From assembly GCA_025150425.1 (NCBI GenBank), contig CP102281.1:1736001-1800000 (forward strand): a stretch of DNA of 64,000 bases, in the 5' to 3' direction. The notes below the pieces were generated by a model, which worked only from the letters and a program-made list of their open reading frames with translations, made no database searches and was not told where the DNA came from. The translations under genes were made by a program, and so were the position numbers. Each line of letters starts with the position of its first letter. The first letter of the stretch is position 1. This DNA comes from [Eubacterium] siraeum (GTDB lineage Bacteria; Bacillota; Clostridia; Oscillospirales; Ruminococcaceae). Shown here one piece after another: positions 8,294 through 16,878 of this stretch.

Positions 8294-9664
8294 ATGAAAA
8301 AAACGCTTGCGGCAATTTTAGCCGTGTCAATGATACTGTCAGTGACAGCCTGCAATGACAGCACCGCATCAGGAAACGGGGACAATTCCGGCAATACCGC
8401 CTCGTCTGCAACCGACAACGCAAACACAGAGCAGCTCCGCTCAAATCCCATTGCTGTCGATGCTGACGGCAACATAGATATGGATGTTGCGTTAAAGTAC
8501 GAAACCGATGTTGACGCACTTATCAAGAAGCTTGAAGCAAAAACCCCGGACGGCTCTAAGCCTGTATCCGAGAACACAAACGAAGAAACACTGGAGCTTT
8601 TCAACTACCTTAAGAGCGTCTACGGAAAGCAGATTATCGCAGGTCAGCAGTATTCCGACGCAAACCAGTTTGAGAACATAATGTACTACAACACAACAGG
8701 CGATATGCCTGCTATCATGGGCTTTGACTTCCTTTATGCTCAGGGTACGGACACGCCCGATTACACACAGATTGAAGAAGCGATAAAGTGGCACAACGAG
8801 CAGAACGGCATCGTTGCTTTCTGCTGGCACTGGAAGGTTCCCGTTGATATGAGCGACAAAAGCGTCAAAGGCACAGCGTTCTACAGCGATGAGATACGGG
8901 ACTTCAGCCTTGAAAAAGCCGTAACTCCCGGCACCGATGAATATAAGGTAATAATCAAGGATATTGATACTATTGCACTTTATTTACAGCGTCTTGAAAC
9001 AGCCGGCGTTCCTGTTATATGGCGACCTCTGCACGAGGCAAGCGGCGCTTGGTTCTGGTGGGGCGTTAAGGACAGGGATACCTATGACAAACAGCTTTAT
9101 CAGAAGCTATGGTACATATTATATGATCGCCTTGAGAATTACCACAAGCTTACAAATCTTATCTGGGTATGGAACGGTCAGTCGAAAAAAGCAACTGTCA
9201 ACGCTAACACCTATGATATAGGCGGTATGGACGTATACCCGTCCTCAGAGGATCACTCGGTGCAGATTGCTTCATACAGCACGCTTTCCAAGTACACCGA
9301 TGACATAGGAAAAATGTCCGCTCTGTCTGAGGTAGGATACATACCCGACCCCGAAGAAGTGTTCAAGGCTGACAGCAAAGTAAAATGGCTTTATTACGCT
9401 CCGTGGTGCAAGGAATTCGTATGCGCCTCAAACGGCTCGGGAGCTGTTATAACACAGCTTGGCGGCACTCCGTCGATAAATACGGAACGTATGTCTGAGG
9501 AATTCCTCAAGAGCGTATATTCAAGCGAAAAGGTTATCACACTGAGCGAATTACCCGATTTTAAGGGCACAACAAAGAAAATACCCGAATTTATCAAAAG
9601 CTGGAAGTTCAACAATCCGAAACTGACAATCGAAAACGATAAGCTGACAGCTTACGAGCAGTAA
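8294..9664 (+). CDS. glycoside hydrolase family 26 beta-mannanase, lipoprotein
   Basis: A 456-residue surface-anchored enzyme predicted to cut beta-1,4-mannan. A lipoprotein signal ends LSVTAC with the lipid-modified Cys at residue 20, followed by a Ser/Asn/Thr-rich linker to about residue 50. The GH26 barrel shows the start motif IIAGQQYSDANQFE, the acid/base Glu248 in WRPLHEASGAWFWWG, the WVWNGQ strand and the nucleophile Glu346 in ALSEVGYIPD. Both catalytic glutamates are intact. There is no carbohydrate-binding module. The next gene, a mutarotase homologue, starts 16 bases later, so the pair probably works on released manno-oligosaccharides. Exact specificity (mannan, glucomannan) is not decidable from sequence alone. 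Confidence 0.92.
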   Translation: MKKTLAAILAVSMILSVTACNDSTASGNGDNSGNTASSATDNANTEQLRSNPIAVDADGNIDMDVALKYETDVDALIKKLEAKTPDGSKPVSENTNEETLELFNYLKSVYGKQIIAGQQYSDANQFENIMYYNTTGDMPAIMGFDFLYAQGTDTPDYTQIEEAIKWHNEQNGIVAFCWHWKVPVDMSDKSVKGTAFYSDEIRDFSLEKAVTPGTDEYKVIIKDIDTIALYLQRLETAGVPVIWRPLHEASGAWFWWGVKDRDTYDKQLYQKLWYILYDRLENYHKLTNLIWVWNGQSKKATVNANTYDIGGMDVYPSSEDHSVQIASYSTLSKYTDDIGKMSALSEVGYIPDPEEVFKADSKVKWLYYAPWCKEFVCASNGSGAVITQLGGTPSINTERMSEEFLKSVYSSEKVITLSELPDFKGTTKKIPEFIKSWKFNNPKLTIENDKLTAYEQ

Positions 9665-9680
9665 AAGACGAGGTACTTAA

Positions 9681-10538
9681 ATGACAACTGAGCTGAAAAC
9701 AAAAAATGCCAAAGCCGTAATAGCTTCAGAGGGCGCAGAGCTTAAATCGCTTGTAATAGGCGGCAGAGAGATAATGTGGTGCGGCGACCCTGCTTTCTGG
9801 GGAAAGACTTCGCCCGTGCTTTTTCCTGCGATAGGAAATGTAAAAAACAACAATACCATAATTGACGGGAAGGAAATCTCTCTTACAAAGCACGGATTTG
9901 CCCGTGACAATACATTTACAACAGTAAGAAAAAGCGGCAACTCGCTTATTCTGCAGTACAAGTACGCACCCGTAAAAAACGGCTATCCATATAGCGTTGA
10001 ACTTTGCCTACAGTACAATCTGTTTGACGACAGGATAGAAATCTGCTACAGCGTTTTCAATCCCGAGTATCACAGCATACCGTTCTGCATCGGAGCGCAT
10101 CCTGCCATAGCCTGCGATGATCTTGACAACTGCACGCTGGTATTTGAAAAGCGTGAGAAAGCATCGACTCCGGTTATGGATCTTAATACAAGGCTGTTCA
10201 GAAGCAAGGAACGCATACAGCGTCTTGACGGCTCGTCAAAGCTGCCGCTGAGCTACGATATGTTTGATAACGATGTGGTTTATTTTGATAACATAAAGTC
10301 AAGAGCCGTAAAGCTCGTTCAGGGCAAAAAGACGCTTGCCTGCATAGCTTTTGAGGGCTTCGAAACGCTCGGACTGTGGACACCTGCGGGAAAGCGTGCA
10401 GGATTCATCTGCATTGAGCCGTGGTGCGGCAGTGACGATTATGATGATGACAGCGGAATCTTCAAGGAAAAGAAGGGTATACAGATACTCGAAGGCAAAA
10501 AATTCGCAAGATACAAGATGGTTATCAGCGCACAGTAA
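9681..10538 (+). CDS. aldose 1-epimerase family protein (LacX-like mutarotase homologue)
   Basis: A 285-residue galactose-mutarotase-fold protein. The N-terminal half has the LacX-type run GREIMWCGDPAFWGKTSPVL and HGFARD. The C-terminal half has FCIGAHPA, with the expected His, and FICIEPWCG. The length fits the LacX/YeaD subgroup, whose substrates are usually unknown phosphorylated or free aldoses. It is cotranscribed with the GH26 gene (16-base gap, GAGG Shine-Dalgarno). Its last 30 codons have a decayed relative at 56672-56764. Confidence 0.88.
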   Translation: MTTELKTKNAKAVIASEGAELKSLVIGGREIMWCGDPAFWGKTSPVLFPAIGNVKNNNTIIDGKEISLTKHGFARDNTFTTVRKSGNSLILQYKYAPVKNGYPYSVELCLQYNLFDDRIEICYSVFNPEYHSIPFCIGAHPAIACDDLDNCTLVFEKREKASTPVMDLNTRLFRSKERIQRLDGSSKLPLSYDMFDNDVVYFDNIKSRAVKLVQGKKTLACIAFEGFETLGLWTPAGKRAGFICIEPWCGSDDYDDDSGIFKEKKGIQILEGKKFARYKMVISAQ

Positions 10539-10636
10539 GCTATCGCCGTAATCTCTACGGTTAAAGTCATAATGCCACAGAACTAAGCACAGGAATATGT
10601 TGCCGTAAAGCAATTATATCGGACATTTTAAGCAGT

Positions 10637-10679
10637 ACAGAGCATATCGGAACGGATAACCGATATGCTCTGTTTTTTC
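10637..10679 (+). terminator. terminator of the GH26-mutarotase operon
   Basis: A perfect 14-bp stem ACAGAGCATATCGG/CCGATATGCTCTGT followed by TTTTTT. Confidence 0.93.
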
Positions 10680-10720
10680 TGCCTGCGAAATCCGGCTTTA
10701 CGGTGCTTTTACGCACAATA

Positions 10721-10746
10721 AGCCCACGCACCGAAATGCGTGGGCT
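10721..10746 (-). terminator. hairpin downstream of the surface protein gene
   Basis: Stem AGCCCACGCA/TGCGTGGGCT with a short loop lies between the two convergent genes. The T-tract is better on the plus strand (TTTTG), so it may work in both directions. Confidence 0.65.
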
Positions 10747-10783
10747 TTTGCTACATATTAATGTTATTTACCGTGAACAGAAA

Positions 10784-11632
10784 TTACTTTCTCTTCTTAG
10801 CAACTACTACAGCGCCGGCTGCGAGAAGTGCAACGCCTGCAACTGCTGCAACGCCTTCAACACCTGTGTTTGTGTTGGGCTTTGTAGAATCGCCTGTTGT
10901 GGGAGCTGTTGTATCAGCGGGAGCTGTTGTGTCAGCAGGAGCTGTTGTATCAGCGGGTTTAATGTTTCCACCCGTGATAGCGTCGATACCTGAGATTGTG
11001 AATGTAACATTCAGGCTCTCATTGAAGTAGATGTCCGCAACATTTAAAGGAGCATCATTCTTTGTTTCACCGAACTGGTTGTAAAGCTCGATACGGAACT
11101 TGCCGTTACCTTCGATATCACCGAAGAAGATCTTGCTTGAATCAACAGCAACTTCTGTTGTTTCGCCGTCCGTAACCTGTGTGATCTTAACGTCGGTTAC
11201 GTTAATGCCCTTAGACTTAGCAAATTCCATCTTTTGAGCGGCTGTCATAGTCGCATCATAGCCTTCGCAATTTGCGCCGATACCTAAAGCTGTACTGAGG
11301 TCAGGGATATCAACGTTGAATACTGCAGCGCCTTCGCCCGGTGTAGGAGCCATTATTTCTTCGCCTGTTTCTTCATCAACAGCGGAAGCCTTGATGCCAG
11401 AGACAGATACTGTGTATGTACCGTCCTTAGTAACTTCTGCAGTACCTGCTGTCCACTCTGTGACTGTGCCTGAAGCAGCGTCCTCAGAATGACCGCTGGC
11501 ATCCATAGTTGAGGGATACCAACTGCCTGATGCGTACATAATGAATGCATCATACTGTGCTGATGCTGCAACAGCCATTGTACCTGCTACTGATGTAGCA
11601 ACAATGCCTGCCATAATTTTTCTTAACTTCAT
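10784..11632 (-). CDS. secreted surface protein with Thr/Pro linker and C-terminal cell-wall anchor-like tail
   Basis: A 282-residue exported protein. Residues 1-27 are a signal peptide (MKLRKIMAGIVATSVAGTMA...ASA). A beta-rich ectodomain follows, with no recognised fold. About residues 220-250 are repeats of DTTAPA, a typical cell-wall-spanning linker. The tail NTNTGVEGV, a hydrophobic stretch and a final KKRK have the layout of a sorting signal, with NTNTG in place of a classic LPxTG. The start at 11632 follows GGAGGACATTAAA; an upstream ATG at 11671 would bury it. No sortase is in the window, so covalent anchoring is inference. Confidence 0.8.
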   Translation of the reverse strand: MKLRKIMAGIVATSVAGTMAVAASAQYDAFIMYASGSWYPSTMDASGHSEDAASGTVTEWTAGTAEVTKDGTYTVSVSGIKASAVDEETGEEIMAPTPGEGAAVFNVDIPDLSTALGIGANCEGYDATMTAAQKMEFAKSKGINVTDVKITQVTDGETTEVAVDSSKIFFGDIEGNGKFRIELYNQFGETKNDAPLNVADIYFNESLNVTFTISGIDAITGGNIKPADTTAPADTTAPADTTAPTTGDSTKPNTNTGVEGVAAVAGVALLAAGAVVVAKKRK

Positions 11633-11692
11633 TTTAATGTCCTCCATTAATTTCGTTTTGCGATTGTGCAAATATTTTTATTTGCTATCTCA

Positions 11693-11721
11693 ATTATAAA
11701 TGAAAACGATTTTATAATCAA
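11693..11721 (-). promoter_or_regulatory. sigma-A promoter for the surface protein
   Basis: Minus strand: TTGATT (11716-11721), 17 bases, TATAAT (11693-11698), 61 bases from the start codon. The rest of the gap to efp (11722-12098) is AT-rich. TATAAT at 11994-11999 could serve efp, but no good -35 is seen. Confidence 0.65.
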
Positions 11722-12098
11722 TAGGCAATGTCAACAAAGCAAATTCAATTTTTTGTTAGTTTTGTACAAACTGCACACAACATTTTCCACATATTTACCT
11801 ATTGTAACATTGTTACACGGATATTTAGCTATAAATTAAGTAAAATTAATCAAAAATCGGTTATATGCCGTAAGGGATAATCTATTTTAAAAAGAATAAA
11901 TCCGTAATTAAGAACTGATGCAAAAGCGAAAAGCAAAAAAATTTAAAAAAGGTTTCAAAAAGGTATTGCAATTACGGCGGGAATAATGTAAAATATAATA
12001 GATAGAATATGGGGCTGAGAGATAAAAAATAAAAACGGCTTTCAGCGGCGGTATTTTTCCGCATAAACCCGATAAAATATACGGAGGTATTTTAAAAT

Positions 12099-12665
12099 AT
12101 GATCACAGCAGGCGATTTCAGAAACGGTATGACCTTTGAAGAGGACGGCAACGTAATGCAGATCATTGAGTTCCAGCACGTAAAGCCCGGTAAAGGTGCC
12201 GCTTTCGTCAGAACCAAGATCAGAAACGTAATTACCGGCTCGGTAGTTGAAAAGTCCTACAACCCCACAGCTAAGTTCCCCACAGCTTATGTTGAAAGAA
12301 AAGACATGGAGTACACCTATAATGACGGCGATCTCTATCACTTCATGGATTCAGAGACATACGAGGACGTGCCGATAAACAAGGCAGAGCTTTCGGACAA
12401 CTTCAAGTTCGTAAAGGAAAATATGGTATGTAAAGTTCTTTCATATAAGGGCAAGGTTTTCGGTGTAGAGCCTCCCAACTTTGTAGAGCTTGAAATCACA
12501 GATACAGACCCCGGCTTCAGAGGCGATACAGCTACAAACGTAACTAAGCCCGCTACTCTTGAAACAGGCGCTGAAATCCGTGTTCCTCTGTTCGTTGAGA
12601 TCGGAGATATAATCCGTATCGATACAAGAACAGGCGAATATATGGAGCGTGTAACAAACAAGTAA
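12099..12665 (+). CDS. efp: translation elongation factor P
   Basis: A 188-residue factor that relieves ribosome stalling at proline runs. The three-domain length is standard. The N-terminal loop reads [19 protein letters not shown], with the modifiable Lys at the KPGKG tip (residue 32). The C-terminal EF-P signature is [25 protein letters not shown] in two adjacent parts. The start follows ACGGAGGTATTTTAAAAT. No EpmA/B-type modification gene lies next to it. Confidence 0.97.
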   Translation: MITAGDFRNGMTFEEDGNVMQIIEFQHVKPGKGAAFVRTKIRNVITGSVVEKSYNPTAKFPTAYVERKDMEYTYNDGDLYHFMDSETYEDVPINKAELSDNFKFVKENMVCKVLSYKGKVFGVEPPNFVELEITDTDPGFRGDTATNVTKPATLETGAEIRVPLFVEIGDIIRIDTRTGEYMERVTNK

Positions 12666-12718
12666 TCATATAACGGTTGCTTGAAGTAATTGCAGACAGT
12701 AAAAGGAGGATTTTTACT

Positions 12719-13162
12719 ATGACAGTTGCAGAAAAGGTATCATACATCAAGGGACTTGCAGAAGGTCTGGGTGTTGATGATTCAACTAAGGAAGGCAAAG
12801 TGCTTGCAGCTATCGTTGACGTTCTTGACGATATTGCACTGACACTGGGCGATATTGACGAAGAACTGAACGATGTTGCAGACGTTATGACCGATATGGA
12901 AGAAAGCGTTGACTGCCTTGAAGATGTCGTTTACGGTGATGAAGAAGACGATTACGATGATTGTGACGAATGCTGCGATGAGGACGATTACGACGACGAT
13001 ATGTACGAAGTAACCTGCCCTAACTGCGGAAACACTATCACAGTTGATTTCGACGTTATTCAGTCGGGTGAGATTCCCTGCCCTAACTGCGGAGAAAATC
13101 TTGAATTTGATCTCAGTTGCTTAGAGGACGAGGAATGCGACTGCGGTTGCCACCACGATTAA
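12719..13162 (+). CDS. CD1247 N-terminal-domain protein with C-terminal zinc ribbon
   Basis: A 147-residue protein. The N-terminal 60 residues (MTVAEKVSYIKGLAEGLGVD onward) match the clostridial CD1247-type domain. A very acidic Asp/Glu run follows (about residues 78-100), then a zinc ribbon with CPNC and CPNC pairs and a last CDCGCHH cluster. Function unknown; a regulatory or nucleic-acid role is only a guess. The start at 12719 follows AAAGGAGGATTTTTACT; the open frame begins earlier at 12677 without a Shine-Dalgarno. It follows efp by 53 bases and may share its transcript. Confidence 0.85.
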   Translation: MTVAEKVSYIKGLAEGLGVDDSTKEGKVLAAIVDVLDDIALTLGDIDEELNDVADVMTDMEESVDCLEDVVYGDEEDDYDDCDECCDEDDYDDDMYEVTCPNCGNTITVDFDVIQSGEIPCPNCGENLEFDLSCLEDEECDCGCHHD

Positions 13163-13176
13163 TTAAAAGCGATCTG

Positions 13177-13208
13177 AACCGCCGGACCGTTCCGGCGGTT
13201 TTGTTTTG
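13177..13208 (+). terminator. terminator of the efp-zinc ribbon transcript
   Basis: A perfect 10-bp stem AACCGCCGGA/TCCGGCGGTT with a 4-base loop, then TTGTTTTG. The following 13209-13421 shows no gene. Confidence 0.9.
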
Positions 13209-13421
13209 TTCAAAAACGGACTGATTTACTCTTTTAAGGCAATACCGCATAATTATTGTCGTGCGATTGCTTAGTAGATTTTTCGTCAGATTGTATAAAT
13301 TGAGTGCGGGCAGGCTGACGCCTGTCAAGCGAAATTTGTGCAAGATGGCGGAAAATATACAAGCTTAGCGTGCGGTAAAGGCGACAGCCGTTAATTGTGC
13401 GGTTTTGCCTTGATATCCGCC

Positions 13422-13450
13422 TTGATTTTTGAATGCGATAGTGGTATACT
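13422..13450 (+). promoter_or_regulatory. sigma-A promoter for the Mrp-type ATPase
   Basis: TTGATT (13422-13427), 17 bases, TATACT (13445-13450). Confidence 0.65.
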
Positions 13451-13520
13451 ATCAAATAACAAATAAAGCCGGATAAAGCGCAGAATAAACGGCTTTCGCC
13501 GATTGAAAGGAAACGATTTT

Positions 13521-14345
13521 ATGAGCGAATGTACTCACGATTGCAGTTCATGTTCACAGAACTGCGGTGAAAGAAAGACACCTCAGAGCTTTCTTGAAAA
13601 GCCCCACGAGCTGTCACATATAAAGAAGGTTATAGGAATTGTCAGCGGTAAGGGCGGCGTAGGTAAGTCTATGGTCACATCTCTCCTTGCCGTAGCTATG
13701 CAGAGAAAAGGCTTCAAGACGGCAGTTCTTGACGCAGATATAACAGGTCCGTCTATCCCTAAGGCGTTTGGTCTTCACGGAAAAGCTACCGGCGATAACA
13801 ACGGCATCTACCCCGTTATGACAAAGACCGGTATTGAGGTCATGTCTGTTAACCTGCTTCTGCCCGATGAAACCGACCCTGTTGTATGGAGAGGTCCTGT
13901 TATCGCAAATACCGTAAAGCAGTTCTGGACTGACGTAATCTGGAACGATGTTGATTATATGTTTGTCGATATGCCTCCCGGAACGGGCGATGTACCGCTT
14001 ACCGTGTTCCAGTCACTTCCCGTTGACGGAATTATTGTTGTAACCTCTCCTCAGGAGCTGGTTTCGATGATTGTCGGCAAGGCTGTTAAAATGGCTGAAA
14101 TGATGGACGTTTCCGTACTCGGTATAGTTGAAAATATGTCTTATTTCGAATGCCCCGACTGCAAGTCACGTCACAGTATATTCGGTGAAAGTCATATAGA
14201 CGAAGTTGCCGCAAAATACGGCATAAAGAATATAGCGAGAATGCCTATCAACCCGAAATTAGCCGCAGCCTGCGATAAGGGTCTTATCGAGCTTTATGAC
14301 GGAAATTGGCTTGACGAAACGACCGATATGCTCGAAAAGCTGTAA
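13521..14345 (+). CDS. Mrp/NBP35-family iron-sulphur cluster carrier ATPase
   Basis: A 274-residue cytoplasmic P-loop ATPase thought to assemble and deliver Fe-S clusters. The N-terminus has four cysteines (CTHDCSSCSQNC). The deviant Walker A is GKGGVGKSMV, followed by DADITGPSIPK, then the Mrp motif YMFVDMPPGTGDVPLTV. The C-terminal CPDC pair is the cluster-bridging site. The start at 13521 is preferred over 13503 because GAAAGGAAACGATTTT precedes it. Single gene with its own promoter and terminator. Confidence 0.93.
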   Translation: MSECTHDCSSCSQNCGERKTPQSFLEKPHELSHIKKVIGIVSGKGGVGKSMVTSLLAVAMQRKGFKTAVLDADITGPSIPKAFGLHGKATGDNNGIYPVMTKTGIEVMSVNLLLPDETDPVVWRGPVIANTVKQFWTDVIWNDVDYMFVDMPPGTGDVPLTVFQSLPVDGIIVVTSPQELVSMIVGKAVKMAEMMDVSVLGIVENMSYFECPDCKSRHSIFGESHIDEVAAKYGIKNIARMPINPKLAAACDKGLIELYDGNWLDETTDMLEKL

Positions 14346-14358
14346 TTGATACCTCTGA

Positions 14359-14381
14359 CCGCAGATATATTCTGCGGTTTT
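14359..14381 (+). terminator. terminator after the Mrp-type ATPase gene
   Basis: Stem CCGCAGA/TCTGCGG with a 5-base loop followed by TTTT. Confidence 0.75.
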
Positions 14382-14441
14382 GAACATCCGTATTGTCAAC
14401 CTTAAAATCCGCAGGGTGACAGCGAAAGGTGAAAACTTATT

Positions 14442-15440
14442 ATGAAATTGAAAGAACAAGTCCTGCTTATACTTATGAGCAGTAAAGGGAAATTCGTTTC
14501 CGGCGAAGAAATTTCAAAGCAGCTTTACGTCAGCCGTAACGCTGTCTGGAAAGCTATCAACTCTTTAAGGGCGGACGGATTTATAATTGATGCGGCGCAA
14601 AACAAGGGCTATCTGCTTTCGGGCGGCGAAACGGACGATTTCACACGCTACGGTATTCTTCGCATAAGGCAGTTGCTGAAAAAATCTGCCGCCGATGCTG
14701 ATATTACGATAAAGGATATTGTAACATCCACAAATACCCTGCTCCGCATATCCGCTGAAAACGGCGCACCAAGCAAAACCGTTCTTATTGCAAACGAGCA
14801 GACCGAAGGCAGAGGCAGACACGGAAAGAGCTTCTACTCGCCTGCCGACACCGGCATTTATATGTCTGTGCTTCTCCGCCCCGATTTCAAAGCCGACAAA
14901 GCGTTCTTCATAACCGCAGGTGCGGCTGTATCGGTTGTAAGAGCCATCAAAAAGGTATGCGGAATAGAAGCCGGTATCAAGTGGATAAACGATATAATGC
15001 TGAACGGCAAAAAAATCTGCGGTATCCTCACCGAAGCGGTCACCGACTTTGAAAGCGGAAGCCTGCAATATGCCGTAATGGGACTCGGTGTCAATATCAG
15101 CCGTCCGAAAGGCGGTTTCCCGTCCGAGATTTCCGATATTGCCTCAAGCCTTTATTCCGAAGAAGCGGCAGGAAACGAGCTGAAATGCGCTCTTGCCGCC
15201 GAAATACTTAACAACTTCTTCGATATATGCGAACGTATGTCCGTAGATAAGCTGACGGAAGAGTACAAAAGCTACTCGGTCGTGCTTGGAAAGCGGATAA
15301 GGGTCATATCGTCAAATGCGGAATATTATGCTACCGCCGTTGACATTGATAAAAATGCAAGATTGATAGTAAGAGATGAAAACGGGGATATGCACACGTT
15401 GTCATCTGCAGAAGTTTCCGTCAGAGAGGGTCAGATATAA
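14442..15440 (+). CDS. birA: biotin--protein ligase / biotin operon repressor
   Basis: A 332-residue bifunctional protein that attaches biotin to carrier proteins. The N-terminal 60 residues form a winged helix (ISKQLYVSRNAVWKAINSLR), so it can also repress biotin genes. The catalytic core shows GRGRHGKSFYSPADTGIYMS, KWINDIMLNGKKICGILTE and GLGVNIS. The C-terminal SH3-like domain is complete. The downstream ClC gene follows after 2 bases and is probably cotranscribed. A plausible client is the carboxyl carrier of the Na+ decarboxylase whose gamma and beta subunits lie at 20.5-22.2 kb. Confidence 0.95.
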   Translation: MKLKEQVLLILMSSKGKFVSGEEISKQLYVSRNAVWKAINSLRADGFIIDAAQNKGYLLSGGETDDFTRYGILRIRQLLKKSAADADITIKDIVTSTNTLLRISAENGAPSKTVLIANEQTEGRGRHGKSFYSPADTGIYMSVLLRPDFKADKAFFITAGAAVSVVRAIKKVCGIEAGIKWINDIMLNGKKICGILTEAVTDFESGSLQYAVMGLGVNISRPKGGFPSEISDIASSLYSEEAAGNELKCALAAEILNNFFDICERMSVDKLTEEYKSYSVVLGKRIRVISSNAEYYATAVDIDKNARLIVRDENGDMHTLSSAEVSVREGQI

Positions 15441-15442
15441 TT

Positions 15443-16705
15443 ATGAACAAACTGCTTAATCATCTGCGTATCCGCAGTGAAAGGCTCTACATAACGCTTA
15501 AAACATTTTTCAAGTGGCTTTTGCTGTCGGGGATAACGGGCATTTGCTGTGGCGTTATCGGCTCGCTGTTCCATCTTTGCATGGAGTTTGCGACAGAATT
15601 CCGCACAGGGCATTCATTTATGGTATACTTCCTGCCGGTCGCAGGTCTTGTAATAGTTTTCCTCTACAGTATCTGCGGTCTGAAAAACGATCCCGGCACC
15701 AATATAATAATCACCTCAATCAGAACCGAGGGAAAAATACCGGTCAGAATGGCTCCTCTTATTTTCATATCCGCCTTTATCACTCATCTGTTCGGAGGTT
15801 CGGCAGGTCGTGAGGGTGCGGCGCTCCAGATAGGCGGAGGGCTGTCGGCGGAAATAGCAAGAATTCTCAAGATGGATGAACGCAACGGTAATCTTCTGGT
15901 AATGTGCGGAATGAGCGGACTATTTTCGGCACTGTTCGGTACTCCTGTCACTGCAACATTCTTCGCTATGGAGGTTATCAGCGTAGGAGTGTTTTATTAC
16001 TCGGCTATCGTGCCGTGCTTTTTCTCTGCGGCGGTTGCGCTGGGAATATCGCACCTGTTCGGAATAGTGCCGGTGACATATAAAGTAGCGATACCGGATA
16101 TTTCCGTTACGAACATAGCGTTTGCGATGATACTCGGCGTAGGCACGGCATTGCTAAGCGTTGTCTTCTGCTATTCGCTCCATAAGCTGTCAAAGCTGTT
16201 ATCGGCAAAAATCAAGAACAACTATATCAGAATTTTCGTATGCGGCTGTGCGATAGTAATACTGACCGCCGTATTCGGAACGGATTATAACGGAGCGGGA
16301 ATGAATATCATTGCTGACGCTATGTCCGGCACTACACGCCCAGAAGCATTCGCACTGAAGCTGTTATTCACTGTGATAACCATTGCAGGCGGCTACAAGG
16401 GCGGAGAGATAGTTCCGTCATTTTTCATAGGCGCTACATTCGGAAATCTGTTCGGAACACTGGTCGGTCTGCCGCCTCAGTTCACTGCCGCACTCGGACT
16501 TGTTTCGCTGTTCTGCGGCGTGGTAAACTGCCCTGTAACCTCGCTTTTACTCAGCATTGAGCTTTTCGGCGGAGAGGGCATAATATTCTTTGCCGCCGCC
16601 TGCTCGGTAAGCTACATTTTATCGGGCTACTACGGACTTTACACGGGTCAGAAGATAATGTACTCAAAACTGCACAGCAAGTACATAAACAGGCATACAA
16701 AATAA
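15443..16705 (+). CDS. ClC-family anion channel/transporter
   Basis: A 420-residue polytopic membrane protein. The ClC fold is marked by GSAGREGAALQIGGG (the gating Glu in GREG is kept), GMSGLFSALFGTPVTATFFAMEV and GGYKGGEIVPSFFIGA. The usual chloride-selecting GSGIP loop is not seen; the matching stretch reads NDPGTN. Anion specificity is therefore open, fluoride export included. It starts 2 bases after birA stops and is translationally linked to it, with no obvious functional connection. Confidence 0.88.
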   Translation: MNKLLNHLRIRSERLYITLKTFFKWLLLSGITGICCGVIGSLFHLCMEFATEFRTGHSFMVYFLPVAGLVIVFLYSICGLKNDPGTNIIITSIRTEGKIPVRMAPLIFISAFITHLFGGSAGREGAALQIGGGLSAEIARILKMDERNGNLLVMCGMSGLFSALFGTPVTATFFAMEVISVGVFYYSAIVPCFFSAAVALGISHLFGIVPVTYKVAIPDISVTNIAFAMILGVGTALLSVVFCYSLHKLSKLLSAKIKNNYIRIFVCGCAIVILTAVFGTDYNGAGMNIIADAMSGTTRPEAFALKLLFTVITIAGGYKGGEIVPSFFIGATFGNLFGTLVGLPPQFTAALGLVSLFCGVVNCPVTSLLLSIELFGGEGIIFFAAACSVSYILSGYYGLYTGQKIMYSKLHSKYINRHTK

Positions 16706-16806
16706 TGCAGCAAGCTGAGCAGCGATAAACATGTGCAGAATAAACAATTTCACGGTGTGATTTTTATTGCAGTTGTGAAAACTGCCGTAGAAAATGCTTC
16801 AGTTAT

Positions 16807-16835
16807 TTGACTTTACTCTTATAATGTGGTATGAT
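16807..16835 (+). promoter_or_regulatory. sigma-A promoter for the chemoreceptor
   Basis: TTGACT (16807-16812), 17 bases, TATGAT (16830-16835). Confidence 0.7.
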
Positions 16836-16878
16836 TTAGTAATAACATACAACATAACAAATCCGGGAGGACAGGCTA

